A DNA stretch of 64,000 bases from Solirubrobacterales bacterium 67-14 (GTDB taxonomy: Bacteria > Actinomycetota > Thermoleophilia > Solirubrobacterales > 70-9), in contig MKST01000005.1 of the NCBI GenBank assembly GCA_001897355.1, forward strand, positions 10,391 through 74,390, written 5' to 3'. Under the pieces are notes generated by a model, which was given only the letters and a program-made list of their open reading frames with translations, did not search any database and had not been told where the DNA came from. A program made the translations under genes and the position numbers. This document shows, in pieces, positions 56,858 to 64,000 of the stretch (its first letter is position 1; the number at the start of each line of letters is the position of its first letter).

Positions 56858-58180
56858 ATGAAGAAGTTCCATGTCACCACCTTCGGGTGCCAGATGAACG
56901 AGCATGACTCGGAACGGATGAAGGGCATGCTCACCTCGCTCGGGTACACGGAATCCGACCAGCGTGATGATGCCGATCTGATCCTGTTCAACACCTGCTC
57001 GATCCGTGAAAACGCGGACAACCGGTTCATCTCGCATCTGGGCGAGGCCAAGCGCCTGAAGGGTGAGGATCCGGAACGGATCGTCGGGGTCGGTGGCTGC
57101 TGGGCCCAGTCGGTCAAGGACGAGGTCTTCCGCCGTTTCCCGTTCGTGGACGTCGCTTTCGGACCCGGCCAGATCCACCGGCTGGCCGAGTTCCTGAACT
57201 CCGACCAGCTGACCGCCCAGGGCTATTTCGAGTTCGAGGATTTCGCCGGCCACCTGCCCGCCCACCGGGCGCGGCAATTCCAGGGTTGGCTGCAGATATC
57301 CCAGGGCTGCAACTGCGTCTGCTCCTACTGCATCGTGCCCTCGACCCGGGGCCGGGAGCAGAGCCGCGACCCCCAGGAACTCCTGCTCGAAGCCGAAAGG
57401 CTGGCTGCCGACGGCGTACGGGAGATCACCTTGCTCGGCCAGAACGTCAACTCGTACGGCCGGGACCTGCCGAAGGAGAGCCGGATCCGGTTCTCCGACC
57501 TGCTCGGCATGATCGACCAGGTGGACGGCATCGATCGCATCCGCTACACGAGCCCCCATCCCAAGGACATGCGGGAAGACGTGATCGAGGCCCACGCGAC
57601 CCTGCCCGCGCTCTGCGAGCACATCCACCTGCCGCTGCAGTCCGGTTCCAGCCCGATCCTCAAGAAGATGCGCCGCACCTACACCCGCGAGCGGTACATG
57701 GACCGGGTGACGATGATCCGCGAGAAGGTGCCCGACTGCGCCATCACGACCGACATCATCGTCGGCTTCCCCGGAGAGACCGAGGCGGACTTCGACCAGA
57801 CCCTCGAGGTGGTCGAAGAAGTCGGCTACGACGGCGCCTTCACCTTCGTCTACTCACCCCGGCGTGGCACTCTCGCCGCCGAGATGGAAGACCAGGTGCC
57901 CCATCCGGCCAAGGTCGAGCGGATGGAACGGCTGGTCGAGGCGGTCCAGAGGCGTGCCAGGGAGCGTTCACAGCGCTTCGTCGGCCGCAGCATGGATGTC
58001 CTGGTCGAAGGCCCGAGCCGTAACGACCCGACCCGGATCCGTGGCCGCATCCGCCACAACAAGGCGGTCAACTTTGAAGGCACGGCCGAGCCCGGCCAGA
58101 TGGTCGAGGTCGAGATCAGCGCCGCGACGTCGCAGACCCTGACCGGCACCGAGCGCCTGCTCAGCGGCATCGGCGTCTGA
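56858..58180 (+). CDS. miaB: tRNA-2-methylthio-N6-isopentenyladenosine synthase MiaB
   Basis: 440 aa. The N-terminal MTTase domain has its three cluster cysteines in FGCQMNEHDSE, NTCSIREN and GGCWAQS. The radical-SAM motif is CNCVCSYCIVPSTRG (about 145-159), and a C-terminal TRAM domain (about 372-432) is present. It adds the methylthio group at A37 of tRNA. Together with the next gene, miaA, it forms the A37 modification pair. ATG 56858. Confidence 0.96.
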   Translation: MKKFHVTTFGCQMNEHDSERMKGMLTSLGYTESDQRDDADLILFNTCSIRENADNRFISHLGEAKRLKGEDPERIVGVGGCWAQSVKDEVFRRFPFVDVAFGPGQIHRLAEFLNSDQLTAQGYFEFEDFAGHLPAHRARQFQGWLQISQGCNCVCSYCIVPSTRGREQSRDPQELLLEAERLAADGVREITLLGQNVNSYGRDLPKESRIRFSDLLGMIDQVDGIDRIRYTSPHPKDMREDVIEAHATLPALCEHIHLPLQSGSSPILKKMRRTYTRERYMDRVTMIREKVPDCAITTDIIVGFPGETEADFDQTLEVVEEVGYDGAFTFVYSPRRGTLAAEMEDQVPHPAKVERMERLVEAVQRRARERSQRFVGRSMDVLVEGPSRNDPTRIRGRIRHNKAVNFEGTAEPGQMVEVEISAATSQTLTGTERLLSGIGV

Positions 58181-58190
58181 CCGTCCGGCG

Positions 58191-59102
58191 ATGAAGCCGG
58201 TCATTGCCCTTTTCGGCCCGACTGCAATCGGCAAGACCGGGGTAGCGATCGAGCTGGCCCGGATGCTTCGGGAGGGCGATGAGGATCCGGTCGCGATCAA
58301 CTGTGACTCGATCCAGGTCTATGAGGGACTGGAGGTCATCAGCGGCGCGGCGTCGGAGGAGGACCAGCGGGAGCTCGAGCATCGCCTGCTCTCGTTCGTC
58401 CCGGTCACCGAGGAGTTCAGCGCCGGGAAGTTCGGGGAGGCGGCCCGGCGGGAGATTGACGCCGCCGTCGAATCCGGACGCCGTCCGATCCTGGTCGGTG
58501 GCACCGGCCTGTACCTGCGGGCAGCGCTCTCCGACCTGGAGATGAAACCACCGGTCGACAAGGACCTTCGTGAGCAGGTGGAGTCGGAAATAGCCTCGCG
58601 GGGAGCGGACGCGCTCCACGCCGAGCTGCCGGCGGAACTGGCCGAGCGGGTCCATCCAAATGACCGTAAGCGGATCGCCCGCCTGACCGAGTTGATCCGC
58701 GCGGGGATGGATCCGCATCCGGACCATCAGGGTGGTGGGGAGCTGTGGACTTCCTCGCTCCGGCACCCGACCGTGATGGTCGGGCTGGTCGAAGACGACG
58801 AGGTTCTGACCGAGAAGATCCGGGCCCGGGTCGGTGCCATGGCTGCGAACGGAGCCGGGGAGGAGGCCGACCGGGCGATCGAGGCAGGTGCCTCGCGCAC
58901 CGTCAGGGCGGCGATCGGTTTCGACGAGTTCCGGGCCGGGGACCTGGAGCGGGTGGTCACGCTCCAGCGCCGGTATGGCCGCCGTCAAATGACCTGGATG
59001 CGCCGTATGGAGGGGGTGGAAGTGGTCGACCGGACCGGGCTCGACGACCGCGAGGTCGCCGGCGAGATCCTCAGGCTCGCTGCAGCATCCGCAGCTTCCT
59101 AA
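58191..59102 (+). CDS. miaA: tRNA dimethylallyltransferase MiaA
   Basis: 303 aa. P-loop-like GPTAIGKTGVAIELA is at about 9-23, followed by NCDSIQVYEGLEVISG and the VGGTGLYLRAALSDL block. It moves a dimethylallyl group to A37 of tRNAs reading U-starting codons, before MiaB acts. The family's R-Y-K/R-QMTWMRR region (RRYGRRQMTWMRR) ends the core. ATG 58191, ten bases after miaB. Confidence 0.95.
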   Translation: MKPVIALFGPTAIGKTGVAIELARMLREGDEDPVAINCDSIQVYEGLEVISGAASEEDQRELEHRLLSFVPVTEEFSAGKFGEAARREIDAAVESGRRPILVGGTGLYLRAALSDLEMKPPVDKDLREQVESEIASRGADALHAELPAELAERVHPNDRKRIARLTELIRAGMDPHPDHQGGGELWTSSLRHPTVMVGLVEDDEVLTEKIRARVGAMAANGAGEEADRAIEAGASRTVRAAIGFDEFRAGDLERVVTLQRRYGRRQMTWMRRMEGVEVVDRTGLDDREVAGEILRLAAASAAS

Positions 59103-59118
59103 TACCTTGCCGGGTCGC

Positions 59119-59961
59119 ATGAAGTTCGAAAAGTGGCAAGCCCTCGGTAACGACTACGTCATCCTCGAAGCGGGCGACCTCCCCTGGGAGTTGACCGAAT
59201 TGAGGATCCAGCGGATCTGCGACCCCCACTTCGGGGTGGGCTCGGACGGGATACTCCTGCTCGCCCGTGCGACCGACCCGGCCTACGTGGCGGAGCTGAG
59301 GATCTTCAACCCGGACGGCTCGGAAGCCGAACTCTCCGGCAACGGCGCCCGGGAGGCGATCCTCTACCTGCGGCGCCACGGCTGGACCGACGCCGAGACT
59401 TTCAGCATCCTCACCGCTTCCGGCCCGGTCACCCCGACCATCACCGACGAGCGGACCTGCTCGGTCGAGATGGGCCAGGCCTCGACTGCCTCGAAGGATT
59501 TTCCCGACGGTGCACCTGACGGACTGGGAACCCTGACCTCCGGCGACCGTGACTGGAAGTTCCAGCACGTTTCGATCGGCAACCCGCAATGCGCGATCGA
59601 AGCGGGCGCCGATCTCGAAGAGCTCGACCTGGGCAAGATCGGACCCGGCATAGAACGCAACTCGCAGTTCCCGAACCGGACCAACGTCTCGTTCTTCCGA
59701 GTTTCCGGGTCGCGGGTTCGCGCCCGGATCTTCGAACGCGGGGTGGGAGAGACCCTTTCCTCCGGCACCGGCGCCTCCGGCGCCGCTGTGGCCGCTTACC
59801 TGGCCGGTGCGCCCAGCCCGATCACCGTCGAACTCGACGGCGGTGAGCTGAAGGTCGACATCAGCCCCGAACTGGACGTGACCCTGACCGGCTGGGCCGA
59901 GCCGATCGCCGCGGGTGAGTTGGCACCTGAGATGATGGCCGCATTGGCCGACCTCGGCTGA
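59119..59961 (+). CDS. dapF: Diaminopimelate epimerase homologue, both catalytic cysteines replaced
   Basis: 280 aa with the DapF double-domain fold. FNPDGSEAELSGNGAREA stands where the family has a Cys-Gly-Asn-Gly, and GETLSSGTGASGAA where it has a Cys-Gly-Thr-Gly: both catalytic cysteines are serine here, while the surrounding glycines and the GNDYVI, GVGSDG and NPQCAI motifs are kept. DapF normally inverts LL- to meso-DAP by a two-cysteine mechanism. The gene follows miaA and precedes an LL-DAP aminotransferase, so it likely still works in this pathway by an altered route. ATG 59119; TTG 59107 possible. Confidence 0.85.
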   Translation: MKFEKWQALGNDYVILEAGDLPWELTELRIQRICDPHFGVGSDGILLLARATDPAYVAELRIFNPDGSEAELSGNGAREAILYLRRHGWTDAETFSILTASGPVTPTITDERTCSVEMGQASTASKDFPDGAPDGLGTLTSGDRDWKFQHVSIGNPQCAIEAGADLEELDLGKIGPGIERNSQFPNRTNVSFFRVSGSRVRARIFERGVGETLSSGTGASGAAVAAYLAGAPSPITVELDGGELKVDISPELDVTLTGWAEPIAAGELAPEMMAALADLG

Positions 59962-60044
59962 TCCGGCCCGATCTTCCCGGGCCGTCAGAGCAGGCAGGTC
60001 GGCGACAGACTTCGAAAACGACCAAGACCGATGAAGGAGAAACC

Positions 60045-61214
60045 GTGGCGCTGACCGATCCATCCCGGCGACTGCAGGCGATGCCGCCCTACATGTTCGC
60101 CGAGCTCGAAAAGAAGATCGCCGCCAAGCGGGCCGCAGGCATCGACGTGATCAGCCTCGGGATCGGCGATCCCGACCATCCGACCTACCCGCATGTGGTG
60201 AGGGCGATGCAGGAGGCGGTCGCGGACCGGGCCAACCAGAACTACCCGAGCAACCGTGGCCGCGAAGAGTTCCGCCGGGCCTTTTCCGAGTTCTACCGGG
60301 ATCGGTTCGGGGTCGAGATCGACCCCGAGAACGAGGTGATCCCGGCGATCGGCGCCAAGGAGTGCATCTACAACCTCTGCTTCGCCTTCCTCGACCCGGG
60401 CGACGTCGCGCTCGCCTCCGATCCGGGCTACCCGGTCTACACCGGTGGCCCGATCCTGGCCGGCGCCGAGGCGGTGCTGCTGCCGCTCAAGGAGCGGTTG
60501 GGCTTCGCCCCCGACCTCGACGCGATCGACGCGACGACGGCCGAGCGCGCCCGCCTGCTCTTCCTCAACTACCCGAACAACCCCTCCGGGGCGATCGTCC
60601 CCGACGGCTTCTTCGAACAGGTCGTCGAGTTCGCGCGGAAGAACGAGATCCTGGTCGTCCACGACAATGCCTACTCGGAAACGACCTACGACGGCTACGT
60701 CGCGCCGAGCTTCCTCGCCACCCCGGGCGCCAAGGAGGTCGGGGTCGAGGTGTTCTCGCTCTCCAAGGGCTACAACATGACCGGCTGGCGGGTCGGAGCG
60801 ATCCTCGGCAACGCTGACGCGATCTCGACCTACTGGCGGCTCAAGACCAACGTCGACTCGGGCCTCTTCGAGGCGATCCAGCTGGCCGCAGTCGCCGCCC
60901 TCGAGGGTCCGAGCGGGCCGCTCGAGGAAATGAATGCGATCTACGCCCGCCGCCGCGACCTGGTGGTCGACACCCTGCGGACGATCGGGGTCGACGTCAA
61001 GAGCCCCAAGGGCACGATCTACGTATGGGCGCCGGTGCCGGAGGGCTACACCTCGACCAGCTTCTGCGAGAAGGTGCTGGAAGAGGCCGCAGTCGTGATC
61101 TCACCCGGCTCGATGTACGGGCGCAGCGGCGAAGGGTACTTCCGCATCTCGCTGACCACCCCGGACGAGCGCCTCAGCGAGGCGCTGGAGCGGATGCGCG
61201 AGCACCTCGCCTGA
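60045..61214 (+). CDS. dapL: LL-diaminopimelate aminotransferase-like
   Basis: 389 aa fold-type I PLP enzyme. NYPSNRGREEFRRAF, YPNNPSGAIV and the PLP lysine in SLSKGYNMTGWRVG (about 232-245) are present, with RISLTTPDERL at the C-terminus binding the carboxylate. It is closest to the DapL/DapC-type class I aminotransferases and, next to dapF, most likely makes LL-DAP from tetrahydrodipicolinate. An alanine or aspartate aminotransferase role cannot be excluded. GTG 60045 has a strong GAAGGAG site. Confidence 0.85.
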   Translation: MALTDPSRRLQAMPPYMFAELEKKIAAKRAAGIDVISLGIGDPDHPTYPHVVRAMQEAVADRANQNYPSNRGREEFRRAFSEFYRDRFGVEIDPENEVIPAIGAKECIYNLCFAFLDPGDVALASDPGYPVYTGGPILAGAEAVLLPLKERLGFAPDLDAIDATTAERARLLFLNYPNNPSGAIVPDGFFEQVVEFARKNEILVVHDNAYSETTYDGYVAPSFLATPGAKEVGVEVFSLSKGYNMTGWRVGAILGNADAISTYWRLKTNVDSGLFEAIQLAAVAALEGPSGPLEEMNAIYARRRDLVVDTLRTIGVDVKSPKGTIYVWAPVPEGYTSTSFCEKVLEEAAVVISPGSMYGRSGEGYFRISLTTPDERLSEALERMREHLA

Positions 61215-61222
61215 TGCCGAGT

Positions 61223-61271
61223 GCCGAAGTAAGGAAAGTTGGCAACTATCGCCAACTTTCCTTACTTCGGC
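61223..61271. terminator. Perfect 21-bp stem-loop, bidirectional terminator
   Basis: Arms 61223-61243 and 61251-61271 are exact inverted copies with a 7-nt loop; the AAGTAAGGAAAG stretch gives U-rich RNA on both strands. It separates dapL and the convergent SDR gene, whose stop codon begins at 61271-61273. Confidence 0.85.
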
Positions 61272-62275
61272 TAGCCGGGTAGACGGCCTTCGGCTTCGAG
61301 GGTCTGGCGGAGGCCGGACTTGAGGTCGCGGGGGTGCCAACCCAGTTCCGACTTGGCCTTGGCGGCGTCGGCCCAGAAGGTGACGCCGTCGGCCGACTTG
61401 ATCAGTTCGGCCAGGTTCGGCGGCTGGCCCATGACCTTGCCGACCAGCGGTCCGATCGGGCGCAGGGCCTTGAGCATCGCGGTCGGCATGCTCCGCTTCG
61501 GCACCTTGCGACCGGCCAGGGCACCGACTTCCTCCAGCACGCCACGCATCTCGTAGTTGCCCTCGTTGAGGATGTAGCACTCGCCGACTTCGCCCTTGTC
61601 GAGGACCAGCGCCAGCCCTGCGGCGATGTCGTCGACATAGGTGAGGCCGGTGCCGAAATCGGGGAAGGGAACCATCGGCAGCTTGCCGTCGAGGAACTGG
61701 TTCATCGTGTTGCCGAGCTCCGAGTGGTCCTGGGGGCCGTAGACACCGGCCGGCTGGGCGATCACGCAGGGCAGGTCACGGGTCTTGATCAGGTTGAGGG
61801 CGACCTGATGGGCCTCGTACTTGGTCTCTTCGTAGACCGACGTGAAATCAAGCCCCTGCGGGTCGTCGAGGTCGGGTCGGCGGAAATCCTCGGTCGCCAC
61901 CTCGCGGTGGGTGTTGCCGAAGATCGCACAGGTCGAGACGTAGAGGATCCGGGGGATGCCGGCTTCGAGCGCTGCCTCGAGGGTGTTTGCGGTGCCTTCC
62001 ACATTGGCCTTGCGCAGCACCGGGATCCTCTCCTTCGGGATCCCGACCTCGTAGAGGGCGGCGTTGTGGAGCAGGGCGTCGTGGCCCGCCATCTGCTCGG
62101 CCAGGCGGGGGCGGCTGGAGAGATCGCCATCGACCAGGGCACAGCCCATCGATTCGAGGTCGGCGGCCTTGGAGCGGTCGCGGACCAGGCAGGTCAGTTG
62201 ATGGCCCTGGTCGACCAGATGCCTGGCCGTCGCCCCGCCGATGAATCCCGTCGCTCCCGTCATGAAGATCTTCAT
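61271..62275 (-). CDS. NAD(P)-dependent sugar/steroid-type SDR epimerase
   Basis: 334 aa extended SDR. Rossmann motif GATGFIGGATARHL is at about 7-20, followed by HNAALYEVG, STCAIFGNT and the catalytic YEETKYEAH (YxxxK at about 150). The C-terminal half (RPIGPLVGKVMGQPPNLAEL) resembles the NAD-dependent epimerases acting on dihydroflavonol- or hopanoid-like substrates (HpnA group). The substrate is not clear from the sequence. It is convergent with dapL and divergent from hflX. Confidence 0.82.
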   Translation of the reverse strand: MKIFMTGATGFIGGATARHLVDQGHQLTCLVRDRSKAADLESMGCALVDGDLSSRPRLAEQMAGHDALLHNAALYEVGIPKERIPVLRKANVEGTANTLEAALEAGIPRILYVSTCAIFGNTHREVATEDFRRPDLDDPQGLDFTSVYEETKYEAHQVALNLIKTRDLPCVIAQPAGVYGPQDHSELGNTMNQFLDGKLPMVPFPDFGTGLTYVDDIAAGLALVLDKGEVGECYILNEGNYEMRGVLEEVGALAGRKVPKRSMPTAMLKALRPIGPLVGKVMGQPPNLAELIKSADGVTFWADAAKAKSELGWHPRDLKSGLRQTLEAEGRLPG

Positions 62276-62319
62276 GGACGGCAGCGTAGCGCGGGGCCGC
62301 GTTATCTAGCATGGAGTAG

Positions 62320-63588
62320 GTGACCGAGTCAGTCGAGAGTTCGAAAACCCGCCGGGCGAAACAGCGGGCCCTGATGATCGCCGTGGACACCACCGGCGAT
62401 ACGACCCTGGACGAACTCGGTGAGCTGCTCCGCACGGCCGGCGTGGCCACGGTCGGCGAGGTGATCCAGCGTCGCAGCGAACCGGACCCTGACCGCTACT
62501 TCGGCCAGGGCAAGCTGGAGGAAGTCAGGGAAGAGGTCAAGCGGACCGGCGCCAACCTCGTCGCCTGTGACGACGAACTGGCCCCACGGCAGGAACGCAA
62601 CCTGGAAGCGGCCCTGGAAGTGCCGGTGATCGACCGGACCGCGACGATCCTCGACATCTTCGCCGACCACGCCCACTCGGCCGAGGGCAAGCTGCAGGTC
62701 GAGCTGGCCCAGCTCGAGTACAACCTGGCCCGCATGCGCGGCCTCTGGACCCACCTCGAACGCCTGGGCGCCGGGATCGGCACCAGGGGACCGGGCGAAT
62801 CCCAGATCGAGACCGACCGCCGCCTGGCCCGCGACCGGATCGCCATGCTCAGGCGCCGCCTCCGCCACGTCGAGCAGAACCGAGGCGTGATGAGGGCGAG
62901 GAGGCAGGACTCGTCGCTGCCCCAGGTCGCCCTGGCCGGTTACACCAACGCCGGCAAGTCGACCCTCCTCAACGCCCTGACCGGAGCCGAGGTCAGTGTC
63001 GGCGACCGGCTCTTCCACACCCTCGACCCGACCACGCGGGCCTTCGAGTACGAGGGACGGCGCTACCTGGTGACCGACACGGTCGGCTTCATCGAGAAGC
63101 TGCCACATCAACTGGTCGAAGCCTTCAAGGCCACCCTGGAGGAAACCGTGCTGGCCGACCTGATCCTCCACGTGGTCGATTCCTCCGCCGGGGATGAACG
63201 GATGGAGGCCGAGATGGCCGCGGCGGACGAGGTGCTGGGCGAGATCGGCGCCGGCGAGAAGCCGCGGCTCCTCGTCCTCAACAAGATCGACCTGCTGGAC
63301 GAGGCACAACGGGCCGAGGTGCGGATCGCGCATCCGAAGGCGGTCCAGGTCTCGGCCGTGACCGGGGAGGGCCTGGATCAGCTCAAGGTCGAGATGGAAC
63401 GGGCCTTCGAGGAGACGATGGCCCCGGTGGAACTGCTGGTGCCCTACTCCGAGGGTGCTCGCTTGCACGAACTCCATGAGGTGGCCGGTAAGGTCGAACG
63501 CGAGGACGGTCCCGAAGGCGTCCTGGTCAAGACCCGGCTGCCGCTGGGCGAGATGCATCGCTTCGCCGACCTCGTGACCACCAGCTAG
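62320..63588 (+). CDS. hflX: Ribosome-associated GTPase HflX
   Basis: 422 aa. The N-terminal HflX domain (about 20-170) has YFGQGKLEEVREEV, LAPRQERNLE, and the GAGIGTRGPGESQIETDRR glycine-rich linker. The GTPase domain carries G1 AGYTNAGKSTLLN, G3 DTVGFI, and G4 NKID. It splits stalled ribosomes during stress. GTG 62320 gives the best start. A possible -10 (TATCTA at 62303-62308) would leave a leader of only a few bases. Confidence 0.95.
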   Translation: MTESVESSKTRRAKQRALMIAVDTTGDTTLDELGELLRTAGVATVGEVIQRRSEPDPDRYFGQGKLEEVREEVKRTGANLVACDDELAPRQERNLEAALEVPVIDRTATILDIFADHAHSAEGKLQVELAQLEYNLARMRGLWTHLERLGAGIGTRGPGESQIETDRRLARDRIAMLRRRLRHVEQNRGVMRARRQDSSLPQVALAGYTNAGKSTLLNALTGAEVSVGDRLFHTLDPTTRAFEYEGRRYLVTDTVGFIEKLPHQLVEAFKATLEETVLADLILHVVDSSAGDERMEAEMAAADEVLGEIGAGEKPRLLVLNKIDLLDEAQRAEVRIAHPKAVQVSAVTGEGLDQLKVEMERAFEETMAPVELLVPYSEGARLHELHEVAGKVEREDGPEGVLVKTRLPLGEMHRFADLVTTS

Positions 63589-63610
63589 AGGTCGTCTAGA
63601 GTGCCGGGCG

Positions 63611-64000
63611 ATGGAACTCAAGGTCCAGCTTCTCAGCGACTCTGCCGTCCTTCCGACCCGCGCCCATGAGGGTGACGCCGGGCTCGATCTCTGCGCCTCT
63701 GAGGCCGCCCACATCGGCCCCGGCGAGCGTTGGCAGGTTCCGACCGGGATCGCGGTCGAGATCCCGGAGGGCCACGCCGGCCTGGTGCTCCCCCGTTCGG
63801 GCCTGGCCCGTCGCCACGGGATCTCCTTGGTCAATGCGCCCGGACTGATCGACTCCGGGTATCGCGGCGAGGTGAAGGTGCTGCTGCTCAACAACGACCC
63901 GGCCGAGGTCTTCCGGATCCAGCCCGGCGACCGGATCGCGCAGCTCCTGATCACCCCGTTCGTCACAGCCGACGCGGTCGAAGCAGAGACCCTGAGCGCC
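63611..64000 (+). CDS. dut: dUTP diphosphatase, 5' part
   Basis: 130 codons are present before the window edge, nearly the whole protein. Motif 1 (EGDAGLDLCA), motif 2 (PRSGLARRHG), motif 3 (GLIDSGYRGEVKV) and motif 4 (PGDRIAQLLI) are visible; only the C-terminal glycine-rich P-loop-like motif 5 is cut off. It splits dUTP to dUMP and pyrophosphate. ATG at 63611, 22 bp after hflX. Confidence 0.95.
   Translation, partial: MELKVQLLSDSAVLPTRAHEGDAGLDLCASEAAHIGPGERWQVPTGIAVEIPEGHAGLVLPRSGLARRHGISLVNAPGLIDSGYRGEVKVLLLNNDPAEVFRIQPGDRIAQLLITPFVTADAVEAETLSA

Noticed and set aside
62329-63966. A 545-codon minus-strand frame opposite hflX and dut
   Set aside because: Antisense shadow of two well-recognised plus-strand genes.

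Overview
The window is a GC-rich, gene-dense chromosomal stretch, almost entirely housekeeping genes in long operons with 4-base ATGA/GTGA overlaps. A mycobacterial-type integration host factor (mihF) beside gmk-rpoZ-coaBC, a CysO-like sulfur carrier, a PyrR-controlled pyr operon and the order rpsO-pnp-M16-dapB-dapA-rnj-ftsK-cinA-recA-recX point to Actinomycetota. RNase Y next to recA, class 1B PyrD/PyrK and RNase J together suggest a deep-branching lineage such as Thermoleophilia/Solirubrobacterales. That placement is inference; there is no rRNA in the window. No CRISPR array, transposase or phage gene was seen.

Region by region. 1-1.25 kb: the end of a probable glycosyltransferase, then a DUF559/AbiEi-like gene bracketed by two near-identical 49-bp palindromes. 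1.25-6.5 kb (minus strand): thiamine-binding protein, lipid kinase, metallo-hydrolase, phosphomannomutase, HIT protein and CorA. 6.7-10.1 kb: a SAM-I riboswitch with terminator, a threonine-synthase-like PLP enzyme, a CysO-like sulfur carrier and two sugar-nucleotide genes. 10.1-14.3 kb: a secreted delta-60-repeat protein, an SRAP protein, a membrane-anchored unknown and tRNA-Arg(CCG). 14.3-27.5 kb: RNase Z; pyrR-B-C-carA-carB-pyrK-pyrD with a PyrR-binding leader; mihF; gmk-rpoZ-coaBC-dtd. 27.5-28.9 kb: an ECF sigma factor with a membrane partner (minus strand).

29-45.9 kb: rimP-nusA-infB-rbfA-nrnA-truB-ribF-rpsO, an AhpE-like peroxiredoxin, pnp, an M16 peptidase, dapB, an amidase, dapA and rnj. 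46.3-48.5 kb (minus strand): a two-component system. 48.5-59 kb: ftsK, cinA, an SOS-boxed recA, recX, an RNase Y without a membrane anchor, miaB and miaA. 59.1-64 kb: dapF with both catalytic cysteines changed to serine, dapL, an SDR gene on the minus strand, hflX and the start of dut.

The genes form three main functional blocks: pyrimidine synthesis under PyrR; translation, ribosome maturation and RNA decay (PNPase, RNase J, RNase Y, RNase Z, NrnA); and lysine/diaminopimelate synthesis (dapA, dapB, dapL, dapF). The most unusual points are the SAM-riboswitch-controlled thrC-like/CysO-like pair, which could be a sulfur-carrier route to homocysteine; the cysteine-less DapF; a three-copy double-hairpin repeat with compensatory base changes at 46.0 and 52.7 kb; several long intergenic palindromes without U-tracts; and two genes (manB and a nucleotidyltransferase) whose conserved N-termini can only be reached from AUC or CUG start codons.
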